Source: a virus. From it: DNA of 36,788 bases. A model generated the notes under the pieces. That model saw nothing but the letters and a program-made list of their open reading frames with translations, made no database searches and was not told where the DNA came from. Below, in pieces: positions 16,614 through 25,834 of this stretch; position 1 is the stretch's first letter, and every line of letters starts with the position of its first letter. A program made the translations under genes and the position numbers. The stretch lies in the IMG/VR virus record IMGVR_UViG_3300048011_000172, positions 1 through 36,788 of that record; one strand, written 5' to 3'.

Positions 16614-19600
16614 TTATGCCGACTTTACGTAGGCAGAATATGATAAATCTATGCGTTTTCTTTCGTTAGTCTTAAACTTAGGCATAAACATCTTCGGATA
16701 AACAAAATCCAAATCTGAAATTCTAAGTCCTTCGGGTATGGAATCTTCATTTAACATGGTTCCATATCCGTCCTCCATCAATATACCATCATCTTCTTCA
16801 TCTTTAATATAATAGGAGATGCGATATGTCTGTTGACCGCTCATTGTATTTATGGTTTTAAATGTTGGGCCAAATGGGATATATGTTGTAATACTATTTT
16901 CAGAAGATTCTTCGTCTGTTATTGGGGAACCATCTTCCATCACCAATCTTAAACCGTCTTCTGTCAATGTATATTTATCATCAAAATCAATTGTAGCTTC
17001 TGAGACAAAGAATGTTTTCTCTTCGTCTGTTGTAGCACTTTCTAATCTTATATTGAACTCACCATCCTCTGATACGAATGTAGAACCAAACTCACCTTTA
17101 ACGATAGCACCCACTTGTTCTTCTGCTCTCATTAAACATGCATCTTCTTCGAATTCTATATAACAACCGTCTTCCATAATGAGTCTTTCTTCACTATGTA
17201 CATGTAAACTTTGTATCTTACCTTGGTCAGCTGCAACGAACTTTCTATTATGATAATCAAGTGTTATTTGATTGTCCATTAAATTGACTGAACCTACAGA
17301 CCTAACAACACCTCTCACATTATCTACTCTAACTGAAGGAACTGATTTATTGACAATCTTAAGGATGTTCATATGTCGACTTCTATGTGAAGAATCGCCA
17401 TATTCTGTTCTTGGTTCTGTTATTTCACCACCAGTTCTTGGGTCTGTATTATTAGTTGGTTGACCTGCTTCATCAAGTGTTAATAGTCCAACACCACCTT
17501 CGGGGCCTGTTGAAGACATATCTGCATGGAGTAAATATGTTCTCAATGAGTTTGAGAATGCATCGGGTACATACAAAACAGGTTTCATAACCAAGATAAT
17601 TGTTGGCACAAATTTAGATGTAGGTGTAATACCTGTTACTGACTTTTCTAGTCCAACCTCACCAAAGAATATATGTCCAGCAGGATGTAACAAGTCTTTT
17701 ACTACTGACCTGTATTTGTTAATAGACTCTGCAACTTTAATTACATATGAGTGTGTTTGGTAATATAAACTATCTTGTAAGTGGTTAGCGGAAGTATTGA
17801 GTTGTCCTTTGTCTGTGACAAACTGTTCTTGCATGTTACCTTCACCAGCAAACTTACCAATACCATTATATGGATTTGTTTTTAAAATCTTAAATGTGTC
17901 GACATTGTTAAATGCAACAGTCTCGTTATCAGCGAAACAACCACTTAAGTTTTTATACACTAGTATGTGTCTTGTTGCATCATACTTAACAATGGTTGCA
18001 GTACTTCCTGAAACTTGTCCTTCAATGACTACATTTTGTTGTGGTACTGCTGATGGACTACTAATTAACATTGGGAAGAAACTAGTATCTGATAAAATAC
18101 CATCTGAATAGAAATGACTACCCTGTTCTATGAGATTTATAGATGTGATACCACCGATATCATCTGAGTATGCAAATAGTCTAGCACCCTCACCTCTAGT
18201 AACCTGTGTTTCGATATTCACTCTACTAGTGGATGTTGTACCACCAATAATTGTTTCTCCATTTTGGTATCCACCAGTGTCTGTCGGCAATCGTTTGACC
18301 ACTAGTCGGTTTCTATCTTCTTCTATACGCAAGATAGTAGATGTTGCACCAGTGGTGCCACCTGTAACTGTTTCACCAACTTCAAATCCACTAAGGTCAT
18401 TAAAGTAAATGTAACCACCAGGCCAACAAGCAGGGACTTGTTCGTATCCACTACCACCTGATTTAATTCGTATACTTCTAACATTCCCTACGGTAGTTTC
18501 TAGTACAATGGTATCCCCATTGTTTGTATTATCTTCATATGTTAGTCTGTTAAATTCGGTGTATAAGTCAACTCTATCGCCAGCATTCAAACCTGCGGTG
18601 AATACAACTCTATCATTTCTATGTGTATAATCGTGTGTAGTGTAAGTAGTGTTTGGTGTTTGTCTTATATCATTTTTAAAAACTACAAGGTCTGCATCAT
18701 TGAAGAATATTGCCATACCATTGTCATCTGTAACTCCAGCACCACCAAATAGGGTTTGTCCTTGAGTTGCAGTAATAGTAAAGTGACCATATACTGTACC
18801 ACCTTCGAGCATGACTTCGTCACCTACAGAACCAATTACTGCTTCTGCACCACCACCTGAAGTTCCAGCATTATCAAATACAATTAAGTCCTCGCCATCA
18901 TAACCAGTACCTTCTGTATCGATGTAGATTTTAGTGATACCACCTCTAGTCAAACCATCAACTGCACCTCTAGCGTTTAGTGCTGTGTGATTACTTTTAC
19001 TTCCAGCGAATTCTATAATATCATTCTTGGTGTATAATGAACCTACACCTTGTTGTTCGAATAATAGTCCACCAGTATTTTCACCTTCTAGTAAGATGAC
19101 ACCGTCATCGTCATGCGATACATAAGTTGAAGAGGATTCTCTACTGACTTGATTGATGATACCTAATATAGTACCAGTATACTCTGTTATACCATCTCTG
19201 TCAATGAAAGTTACTACACTACCTTGAGTGAATGTGCCTGAGTGATTTATAGTAATCTCTAAGGCATACTCTTTTTCATCGAAGTTATCTACAAACACAT
19301 TTTCGATAATAGCTTCTGCTTCTATAAATGTGCTGTTGGGGGTGTATTGAATAATTCTATCTGTTGCAGATGGTAGTCCTGTATCTACTACAACACGTAA
19401 TCTTCTAATTTCGTTATAACCCGATTCGGATATATACTGTGTTTCATTATCGGGATATCTAATTGTTGCATCTTCACCGTACAACAATCTCATAAGGAAC
19501 TTGACTGATTCAGCAGTACCCTTTGATTGATATAAATCTTTTATGTTTTTAATCGTAAGTCTACGATTAACAGTATTACCAATATCCAAAGATGGGATTA

Positions 19601-20153
19601 AATCATTTTGGAAATACTGAAGGAATTCTTCTGTTGTTCTGTCTACATCCGAATAGTCTAACAACTTATTTGTTGCAAGAACTGTATTCTGTTTGAAACT
19701 TTCTACAACTGCTGTTTGTAAAGACTCTCTACCAGTAATAGTTTCTTCTTTTTGAAAACCATGTCCTTCAATTGTCTGTACATATAGTTTATCAGTTGTA
19801 GCTAATGTTACCTTACCAACTGACTTACTTTTATTACCAACAACATACTCACCCTTAGTAAATGGGCCAGCAGTCTTTTCTGTGTTAGTAACACTTTGTT
19901 CTGTGACTATCTTTCTTGACTCATCACTAAACCTGTTAGAGACGGTGGCGTCTTCTAATATTAAGTCCCCGACACCGTCTTCTAAACTCAAGTTATCTAA
20001 AGTAGATTGTGAAGAGAGAGTAATAATCTCTGCTTCTAAAAATTCAAAGTACGCCTTTAGAAAGCTTTCAAGCGCTGGAGATTCTTCCTTCAAATACTCG
20101 GGAAGTAGAGAAGGAAGTCTCGAACTCAAACTATCTGTTTGGTACTCTTGCAT
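16614..20153 (-). CDS. 7: Large baseplate wedge protein in the gp7 position, 1179 aa
   Basis: The N terminus SRLPSLLPEYLKEESPALES followed by FLKAYFEFLEAE is a recurring start for large baseplate proteins of marine T4-like phages. Order (6, a small gene, this gene, 8) and size (T4 gp7 is 1032 aa) make it the gp7 equivalent, the long protein that ties a wedge together. Direct sequence similarity to T4 gp7 is not evident to me. The middle has repeated Gly-rich beta modules such as GYDGEDLIVFDNAGTSGGG and FEVGETVTGGTTGATSTILR. The C-terminal third is unusual, with many short acidic DGxxxxxE pieces (LIMEDGCYIEFEED, EDGLRLVMEDGSP, GILMEDGYGTMLNED). No ribosome binding site is visible; the start lies 10 nt after the previous stop. 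Confidence 0.65.
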   Translation of the reverse strand: MQEYQTDSLSSRLPSLLPEYLKEESPALESFLKAYFEFLEAEIITLSSQSTLDNLSLEDGVGDLILEDATVSNRFSDESRKIVTEQSVTNTEKTAGPFTKGEYVVGNKSKSVGKVTLATTDKLYVQTIEGHGFQKEETITGRESLQTAVVESFKQNTVLATNKLLDYSDVDRTTEEFLQYFQNDLIPSLDIGNTVNRRLTIKNIKDLYQSKGTAESVKFLMRLLYGEDATIRYPDNETQYISESGYNEIRRLRVVVDTGLPSATDRIIQYTPNSTFIEAEAIIENVFVDNFDEKEYALEITINHSGTFTQGSVVTFIDRDGITEYTGTILGIINQVSRESSSTYVSHDDDGVILLEGENTGGLLFEQQGVGSLYTKNDIIEFAGSKSNHTALNARGAVDGLTRGGITKIYIDTEGTGYDGEDLIVFDNAGTSGGGAEAVIGSVGDEVMLEGGTVYGHFTITATQGQTLFGGAGVTDDNGMAIFFNDADLVVFKNDIRQTPNTTYTTHDYTHRNDRVVFTAGLNAGDRVDLYTEFNRLTYEDNTNNGDTIVLETTVGNVRSIRIKSGGSGYEQVPACWPGGYIYFNDLSGFEVGETVTGGTTGATSTILRIEEDRNRLVVKRLPTDTGGYQNGETIIGGTTSTSRVNIETQVTRGEGARLFAYSDDIGGITSINLIEQGSHFYSDGILSDTSFFPMLISSPSAVPQQNVVIEGQVSGSTATIVKYDATRHILVYKNLSGCFADNETVAFNNVDTFKILKTNPYNGIGKFAGEGNMQEQFVTDKGQLNTSANHLQDSLYYQTHSYVIKVAESINKYRSVVKDLLHPAGHIFFGEVGLEKSVTGITPTSKFVPTIILVMKPVLYVPDAFSNSLRTYLLHADMSSTGPEGGVGLLTLDEAGQPTNNTDPRTGGEITEPRTEYGDSSHRSRHMNILKIVNKSVPSVRVDNVRGVVRSVGSVNLMDNQITLDYHNRKFVAADQGKIQSLHVHSEERLIMEDGCYIEFEEDACLMRAEEQVGAIVKGEFGSTFVSEDGEFNIRLESATTDEEKTFFVSEATIDFDDKYTLTEDGLRLVMEDGSPITDEESSENSITTYIPFGPTFKTINTMSGQQTYRISYYIKDEEDDGILMEDGYGTMLNEDSIPEGLRISDLDFVYPKMFMPKFKTNERKRIDLSYSAYVKSA

Positions 20154-20163
20154 ATATATCTAC

Positions 20164-20643
20164 TTAAGCAAAACTTACTGTTGCGCCAGTGTTAGCGACT
20201 AGGTTCCATGCAGTACCAGTCCAAATCAATACAACAGCTTCACCTTGTGAATCTAATTTGATTTGTGGAGCAGCTGTAGTTGACTTCTGCCAATTAGTAA
20301 CTGTAATCCTACCTTCGTATGAAGATGCTGGTTCTGTACCTGCAATAATAATTTTTAACTGACCAATTGCAGTACCGTCATCCAACGTAAAGTTGGTATG
20401 AGCACCCCAACCATTACCATTAATAATAGTAACGAATGAAGATGCAAGGTCTGTTGCACTTGCTGTTAAAGTTGTGATATCGTCACTCGCCAAGAATGTA
20501 GGGATGTTCTTAAAAAGTTGAGCAATAGTCATCTTTTTATTAACAGGTGTACCGCCTGGGTTATCTACGATATGTAGTAAATCATCTCCACCAATTGCTG
20601 CGTCAGCAACCGCTGTTAATGCGCTAATTTTTTTATCTGCCAT
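20164..20643 (-). CDS. Small virion structural protein between gp6 and gp7 equivalents, 159 aa
   Basis: A strong AGGAGA site precedes ATG 20643. The N terminus MADKKISALTAVADAAIGGD, then DLLHIVDNPGGTPVNKKMTI, followed by AQLFKNIPTFL, is a module often found at the N terminus of marine phage structural and fiber proteins. It probably mediates attachment. The remainder is a compact beta domain (AIGQLKIIIAGTEPASSYEG, AVVLIWTGTAWNLVANTG), like small tail decoration or fiber-tip domains. It has no counterpart in T4 at this position. Its own strong site and a hairpin just upstream suggest expression at a higher level than its neighbours. The precise role is unknown. Confidence 0.65.
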   Translation of the reverse strand: MADKKISALTAVADAAIGGDDLLHIVDNPGGTPVNKKMTIAQLFKNIPTFLASDDITTLTASATDLASSFVTIINGNGWGAHTNFTLDDGTAIGQLKIIIAGTEPASSYEGRITVTNWQKSTTAAPQIKLDSQGEAVVLIWTGTAWNLVANTGATVSFA

Positions 20644-20684
20644 TTTGTTTTTCTCCTATAAAAACCAAGTTAATGGAATGCTAC

Positions 20685-20710
20685 TCTAGGCACACACCAT
20701 GTGTCCTAGA
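20685..20710 (-). other. Long intergenic hairpin upstream of the 159-aa gene
   Basis: CTAGG-ACACA pairs with TGTGT-CCTAG around a 3-nt loop, with one unpaired base in the stem, giving 10 or 11 base pairs. It sits in the 81-bp gap between gene 6 and the 159-residue gene. No U-tract follows on the minus strand, so a processing or stability role is more likely than termination. Confidence 0.55.
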
Positions 20711-20724
20711 CCACTTTATGCATA

Positions 20725-22599
20725 CTAATATGATGTACTAGATGTTGAGTTATACCCAACACCAGCACTACTTTCACCACTTGCGATGGTGTCTATCTCA
20801 CCTTTAACCGAAATCATTTGTTGGTCGATGTCAACTAGATTACCTCTAGAAGCAACAACATCAAATGATGCTGGTATAATGGTGAAGTCAATCGTACTAT
20901 CTGTCTTCTCTGTTGAAGTGAAGAAGATATTATTAATTGAAATTTTACCAGTAGAATACTCAACTGTTCCAGCTGAATTATCTAGATAAATTCTTGTTGC
21001 GCCTGATAGATAGAATCTTCTTAGATTTCCCTTTCCATCATCGTCAAAATATTGTGTGTTTACTGTGTCCCCTGACACCTTGAAACCAGTGGTAACTATG
21101 ATACCACCTATTTCTGTTGCATAACCTGATACAGGGTTATAGAACCCATTACCAAAGTCTACTGTAACACCTTTAGATTGGTCTGTAACCACTTTCTGTG
21201 ATTTACGTAATCTTAGGTTTGTGATGTTAGAGAGTATAGAATCATTTGCTTCGTCTATAGATTTTACTAAATTAGAATGTCTGAATATAGAATCGAAGTT
21301 ACTCAAATTAGATGCATCAAATGTGTTAATAGCATTGGTTATAATACTCTCAAGTTCACCTTTACTTAGTGTGGTTCCAGCAGGGTTGTATTTGAATGTA
21401 GTAGAAATTAATATCTTAATAATCTCGGGGTTGACAATAGTTGGTCTAACTGTTAACATGTTTAATGCATTCAGTTTTTGAACAACTTGTTTCTGTTCTA
21501 CTTCTGATAGGTAGTCTGCGTTCTTAGGTTTAAGTGCAATAAACACTTTACCATATTCGGGTGGGTTGTTGTCTTCACCACCCCATACCGCAACTGCATC
21601 TGCGTTTGGATAATACTCACTGACCTTTGCTTTATAGTCATTCAGTGTTACCAGTCTGTTTTGTGAAGTGTAAAACTTTGTTGCTTTAAATTTGATTGAG
21701 TCGATAGATTCTTTTTCAGAACCACCAGCGGCCTTACTACTAGTCAATACAGAAATATTACTGAACCCATTAATACCATTTACAGGTGTGAATGTCTGAG
21801 CACCATTTGCATGATAGTCATCAACTACGATATAAGTTACTGTAATGATGTCACCATCTTTAAGAGCTGCACCTAGTACACCATCTCCAAAATATATTTC
21901 TCTATACCCATCTTCGTTTTCTTGTTCATAGAATACTTTAGATGTAGTTGTGATATTTGAGATACCAGTTGACAGTGTGTAAGCAGCAGAAGAACCACCC
22001 GAGTTCACACTTATTTGGATGTGTTGTTTATCTACTCTGGCATTACTAAGGACAAACTTTGGATTTGACATTTGTGTATCAAATACAAAGGTATCATTTG
22101 CATAAGTGCCTTGTGTAAGTCCTACGTTTGAATATCTAAATTCATTTCCGTTCTGAGATGGTTTCGCACTTTCTGTAACAACAAAATCATAAGTACTTCC
22201 ATCATATACAGTTTGATAGATTGCACCCCTGTTGAGTGTCATGTCGCCAGAAGTTGGTATGCTACCATCACCATTTCTAACATTTGAAAGAGTTAAATCG
22301 ACAAGTGCTGTTGCACCAGTTTCTGAAGAGGGAACAAATCCCAAATCTTTAGCACGAGATACTACATTCTTTCTTATCTGTGCGGAATCAAGAAACAATT
22401 CACTACCAGCAATGTTAGTGTTAACTGCACTGATATGAGAAGAGTATGCAAGAAGGTCAATCAATACTGACATAGTCGACCCTTCGAAGTTATAATCTTT
22501 TAGTTGGTCTTGTCCCTTTAAAAAGTCTTTTAGATTCAGAGCAATATTATCAAAGTCTAATTCCGTAATGTTTAATTGTGAACTGTTTACTTTTGCCAT
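20725..22599 (-). CDS. 6: Baseplate wedge subunit gp6 (baseplate J-like), 624 aa
   Basis: The N-terminal block TELDFDNIALNLKDFLKGQD then YNFEGSTMSVLIDLLAYSSH and AQIRKNVVSRAKDLGFVP is the conserved start of T4-like gp6. The middle segment (FYEQENEDGYREIYFGDGVL, GGSEKESIDSIKFKATKFYT, RLVTLNDYKAKV) is the baseplate J-type core shared by contractile tails. gp6 forms the dimeric iris ring around the hub and drives baseplate opening. The length is close to T4 gp6 (660 aa). It starts with a GAGG site within the end of gene 25, which is 1 nt upstream. Identification is firm. Confidence 0.9.
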   Translation of the reverse strand: MAKVNSSQLNITELDFDNIALNLKDFLKGQDQLKDYNFEGSTMSVLIDLLAYSSHISAVNTNIAGSELFLDSAQIRKNVVSRAKDLGFVPSSETGATALVDLTLSNVRNGDGSIPTSGDMTLNRGAIYQTVYDGSTYDFVVTESAKPSQNGNEFRYSNVGLTQGTYANDTFVFDTQMSNPKFVLSNARVDKQHIQISVNSGGSSAAYTLSTGISNITTTSKVFYEQENEDGYREIYFGDGVLGAALKDGDIITVTYIVVDDYHANGAQTFTPVNGINGFSNISVLTSSKAAGGSEKESIDSIKFKATKFYTSQNRLVTLNDYKAKVSEYYPNADAVAVWGGEDNNPPEYGKVFIALKPKNADYLSEVEQKQVVQKLNALNMLTVRPTIVNPEIIKILISTTFKYNPAGTTLSKGELESIITNAINTFDASNLSNFDSIFRHSNLVKSIDEANDSILSNITNLRLRKSQKVVTDQSKGVTVDFGNGFYNPVSGYATEIGGIIVTTGFKVSGDTVNTQYFDDDGKGNLRRFYLSGATRIYLDNSAGTVEYSTGKISINNIFFTSTEKTDSTIDFTIIPASFDVVASRGNLVDIDQQMISVKGEIDTIASGESSAGVGYNSTSSTSY

Positions 22600-22600
22600 T

Positions 22601-23023
22601 TTATCTTACCCTCGTTACTGCGATTTTTACGGATTGGTCTCTTACTCCATTTTTAATACTATATGATACTGATACATCTAGTGTATTGGTATCGAATTTA
22701 TCTTCATCTATACGAATTGTTACATTCTCAACTCTTGGTTCGAAGGTTGTTATAGTTTTAGATAACGATTCCCCAACTCTTCGGATTCCTCTATCTGTAT
22801 TTAATTCAAATAGTTTACTTGTTAGATTACCACCAAAGCCTGGTTTGAATGGTCTTTCATATGCATTTGTTAGAACAATATTTCTTACTGCCCTTTTAAT
22901 AGATGCAACATCTGTTTTCCTAGTCACATCTCCAGTAACTGGATGTGGTTGAAACAATAAATCCAAATCAGAATATAGATTTGAAGTTGCTACGGTTGAA
23001 GCATTGTTTTTTACATCTTTCAT
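22601..23023 (-). CDS. 25: Baseplate wedge subunit gp25, 140 aa
   Basis: NLYSDLDLLFQPHPVTGDVT and RAVRNIVLTNAYERPFKPGF GGNL are the hallmarks of the gp25 family (GPW/gp25, misnamed lysozyme-like). They include the EKPF-type motif, here ERPFKP, that packs against gp6 in the sheath-initiating wedge core. The length matches T4 gp25 (132 aa). It connects the baseplate to the first sheath ring. There is no Shine-Dalgarno sequence. A perfect TATAAATA lies 5 nt upstream of ATG 23023, so the late transcript starting here should be leaderless. It is followed directly by gene 6. Confidence 0.9.
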   Translation of the reverse strand: MKDVKNNASTVATSNLYSDLDLLFQPHPVTGDVTRKTDVASIKRAVRNIVLTNAYERPFKPGFGGNLTSKLFELNTDRGIRRVGESLSKTITTFEPRVENVTIRIDEDKFDTNTLDVSVSYSIKNGVRDQSVKIAVTRVR

Positions 23024-23028
23024 AGTTC

Positions 23029-23036
23029 TATTTATA
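23029..23036 (-). promoter_or_regulatory. T4-type late promoter TATAAATA ahead of gene 25
   Basis: This is an exact element followed by GAACT and then ATG of gene 25. It is the second of three late promoters with exactly 5 nt between the element and the start codon. Confidence 0.6.
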
Positions 23037-23048
23037 CGTTCTCATACA

Positions 23049-24368
23049 TTACTCATCGGCAACACTTGTATTTTTCTTCTTACCTGCATTAGAACCTGAA
23101 CCAGTATCTTGTGAAGTCGCTTTGTGTTTATGTGTTGCAAGTGTTGGGGCATTTCCTTCATCAGTTGATATATCACCGACTGCATGAATTGTAGAATCAT
23201 TTGTCTGAGCACCAGTGATATGAACTGTACCATCAACAGTTAAGTTTGTAGTCATAAGTGTTTCGGGTGATGTGAATGTAGTATTACCAACCACATCAGC
23301 ATTAAGTGTTCCACCAATCTGTGAATCAACATTACCATCAATGACCTCGGATACATTACCTTTAACATATAAGTCAACGTTTCCTTCCATAACCTTAGTG
23401 TCAACATTACCCTTGAGTACTGTTGTGGATACATTACCTGTATTCACATTGATAGTGACATTACCTTTTTCTACAGTTATATCAGCATTACCTGCTATAT
23501 AAAGTTTGTTGTCCTTTGCAATTACTTGATAGTTATCATTTACTATACGTTGCACCACACTACCATCGGGATGGATTTCCTGAAACGTTCCTGAACGATG
23601 TTCGATAGCTAGTCTTTCTAGTGTAGGAGTGTCATCGATTTCTATCAAGTGTCCCGATTCAGTTTCTATTGTTTTGTTAAAAGGATATATTGGTGCCGCT
23701 ACTGAAGGTATCATACCCATCGGTGTATCGGGTTTGGAGTTAACTGCACTTATATCTCTACTAGTGTAATCCTTATCTCCTGTTGCGGATTGAGATACAT
23801 CTGTCTTATCATAATACAACGGATAGTATGGTAAGTCTGAATCAGTAAGTTCCAACTCTGTTATTGTTGACCCTGTTCCATCTATAAGATTGATTTCTAT
23901 CTCTTGAGGTTTCTTGGGGAACTCATCTAAACCTTTCTCTAAACCAAATGTACGATTTGGGGATTGTGTAGGTGAAGCGCCATCGGGGGTGTCGGCATAG
24001 TCTGCTGATGTCAATCTACGTGGGTCATTAAATCCTTTGATGACCTCTCTCTTTATTAACTCATCGGTTATAGATTCTCTATATCCTTGAGCAGGAATAC
24101 CAGCAACAGACCCTGTTACTACAAAATCTTGCTGAACATTTTCATCTCTAAAGTAACCAATAACAGTAGACCCCTCAACGAGTCCGTGTTGTGTTCCGAA
24201 TCCTGATAGTCCAGCAGAAGTTGTTGGTAGAATAACTTGAGACCATGACAAATCGGGGGTTGCAATCATCTGTTTATCATCTGTATGTAAACCATGTACA
24301 CGAACACGAACCCTACCAATCTTTAGTGGGTCGTTACGGTCTTCTACTATACCATAAAACATTTTCAT
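23049..24368 (-). CDS. 5: Baseplate central spike gp5-like protein, no lysozyme domain, 439 aa
   Basis: Residues 1-100 (FYGIVEDRNDPLKIGRVRVR, HGLVEGSTVIGYFRDENVQQ DFVVTGSV) form the OB-fold domain of gp5/VgrG-like spikes, which sits on the hub trimer. Residues about 290-365 carry repeated octad-like units (KGNVTINV, TGNVSTTVL, KGNVDTKVM, EGNVDLYV), the pattern of the gp5 C-terminal triple beta-helix needle. T4 gp5 has a lysozyme domain between these parts. Here the middle is acidic and low-complexity and shows no lysozyme motif. Near the end ATHKHKA gives an H-x-H motif, like the metal-binding tip of P2-type spikes. The start overlaps the stop of the hub gene (TAATG) after a GAGG site. Confidence 0.8.
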   Translation of the reverse strand: MKMFYGIVEDRNDPLKIGRVRVRVHGLHTDDKQMIATPDLSWSQVILPTTSAGLSGFGTQHGLVEGSTVIGYFRDENVQQDFVVTGSVAGIPAQGYRESITDELIKREVIKGFNDPRRLTSADYADTPDGASPTQSPNRTFGLEKGLDEFPKKPQEIEINLIDGTGSTITELELTDSDLPYYPLYYDKTDVSQSATGDKDYTSRDISAVNSKPDTPMGMIPSVAAPIYPFNKTIETESGHLIEIDDTPTLERLAIEHRSGTFQEIHPDGSVVQRIVNDNYQVIAKDNKLYIAGNADITVEKGNVTINVNTGNVSTTVLKGNVDTKVMEGNVDLYVKGNVSEVIDGNVDSQIGGTLNADVVGNTTFTSPETLMTTNLTVDGTVHITGAQTNDSTIHAVGDISTDEGNAPTLATHKHKATSQDTGSGSNAGKKKNTSVADE

Positions 24369-25831
24369 TAATCGTCCTCGGGTGCTTCCATAGTGTCTTG
24401 TGGGTTGATGGATGTTATCGCTTTAGCAAAACTCTCCTTAACACACTCTATATTACATAGACCACCATTCTCTAATACATTTCCTTGGAAACATATATCA
24501 GTAATTAAATATCTACCGTCATTCAGTTTATCTTTACTTTCTGCACTAGATGCTAGTTGCGGTTCGGGTAATTCTAAGTTGATAATAGTTCCGCAACTAA
24601 TATCTGTTCTAAATGGAATGGACACTACCATAGTATGTTGTTGTAGTATCTCCATCATCGATTGTCTTTCTAATTTTGCGTTGTCTTTATTCTTCTGACC
24701 TTGGAACACCTCATTTTCAGTAAGAGATGTTGATTGGTCAAATACATGTGTAGTAGTGTAATCATAGACCACAACACTGTCAAATGCTTTGTTGGGTGCT
24801 AAATTAACATCCACCTCAGTCACATTGGGAGATACAAATTTGTCAACAATATCTTCTGTAGTAAGTGTCATCTCAGTAAAAGATTCACCACCATCTGTTA
24901 ATATTATTGGATTTTTGCCAGAGACATGGTTACCCTTTTTAAAACTTTCTTCCAAGTCAAATACAATATCCTCTTCAATTTTCCTAACAGGGTCATACAC
25001 TTTCATGGAACTAGCATACGCTCCAGCGATAGTACCTCTAAGCGTATCGAATGCTTGTGGTCTAGTGTAACTTACAATTTGTGTGTTCAAACCACTTGGG
25101 GCATTGATGTCGGTTTCTCCAGTATCCAAGTTTTCTGTTCTTGGTCTGAAAGAAAATGATAGTGGATACTCTTGTTCCATCATAGTGTCAATAGATTTGA
25201 ACTTATACTTACCATTTAGTGTTTGGAAAAAGAACATACCATTTTTAAACGATGTCTTGTTTCCTATAGATGAGTTTTGTGTTATCCAGTCTATTATTTT
25301 AGAGACTTTCCAATTGGGCCATACCATCTGATTGTTGTCGGGTATGGTCGTTTCCCATGAGTCGAACTCTTCGGGTTTCATCTTAACGTCTTCTACTAAG
25401 ATGTTTTGTAACATCTTATCATACGAACCACGCATCGCCTTACTTACACGTACACGCTCACACGCAAACATTCGTGGGTCACATAGTCTCAATACATACG
25501 TCTGTGTAGTATCATTGACACGGTTTATATTTGATGCCTTATATACACGAAAGTCTCTATCGATACTATCTTCTTTAGCCGCCTTTTCTCCAGTTCCCTG
25601 TTTCATAGATATGGAAACACGTATGAACTCCTGACCAGTAAACCTGTAATTTTTAATTAAATTCAGACCATCAATGAAGTGTATCTCTCCAGTAGTGTAC
25701 TTTTTGTAGATAGATTCGTACAAGCGAAATCCAGTTATGAGTTTGGTTATCTCAACGGATTCTTTGAATTGATTGGAGAGTGTTATTGAGTTTATAAAAA
25801 ACTCACCACCCTTACGGTTATCTGTTGTCAT
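24368..25831 (-). CDS. Baseplate hub protein, gp27 equivalent, 487 aa
   Basis: The gene lies between 53 and 5 and is expressed immediately before gp5, with which a hub protein must form a complex. The N terminus (EFFINSITLSNQFKESVEIT, YKKYTTGEIHFIDGLNLIKN, GQEFIRVSISM) reads like the tube-like beta-barrel domain of the gp27/gp44 hub family. Later segments fit the rest of such a hub (KVSKIIDWITQNSSIGNKTS, FRTDISCGTIINLELPEPQL, RYLITDICFQGNVLENG). T4 gp27 is shorter (391 aa) and sits elsewhere in T4. No Shine-Dalgarno is visible, and the ATG follows the gp53 stop by 3 nt. The hub assignment rests mainly on order and general resemblance. Confidence 0.65.
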   Translation of the reverse strand: MTTDNRKGGEFFINSITLSNQFKESVEITKLITGFRLYESIYKKYTTGEIHFIDGLNLIKNYRFTGQEFIRVSISMKQGTGEKAAKEDSIDRDFRVYKASNINRVNDTTQTYVLRLCDPRMFACERVRVSKAMRGSYDKMLQNILVEDVKMKPEEFDSWETTIPDNNQMVWPNWKVSKIIDWITQNSSIGNKTSFKNGMFFFQTLNGKYKFKSIDTMMEQEYPLSFSFRPRTENLDTGETDINAPSGLNTQIVSYTRPQAFDTLRGTIAGAYASSMKVYDPVRKIEEDIVFDLEESFKKGNHVSGKNPIILTDGGESFTEMTLTTEDIVDKFVSPNVTEVDVNLAPNKAFDSVVVYDYTTTHVFDQSTSLTENEVFQGQKNKDNAKLERQSMMEILQQHTMVVSIPFRTDISCGTIINLELPEPQLASSAESKDKLNDGRYLITDICFQGNVLENGGLCNIECVKESFAKAITSINPQDTMEAPEDD

Positions 25832-25834
25832 ATA

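Noticed and set aside
16851-16870. CATAAATA-like late promoter inside the gp7-position gene
   Set aside because: It lies deep inside a coding region with no downstream start codon in reach. Chance occurrence is likely in AT-rich DNA.
23049-24368. Lysozyme domain in the gp5-like spike
   Set aside because: No catalytic Glu/Asp/Thr lysozyme pattern could be found between the OB-fold and the needle repeats.
25789-25805. GAGTTT/AAACTC inverted repeat near the start of the hub gene
   Set aside because: A short A/T-rich stem within coding sequence, with no positional logic.
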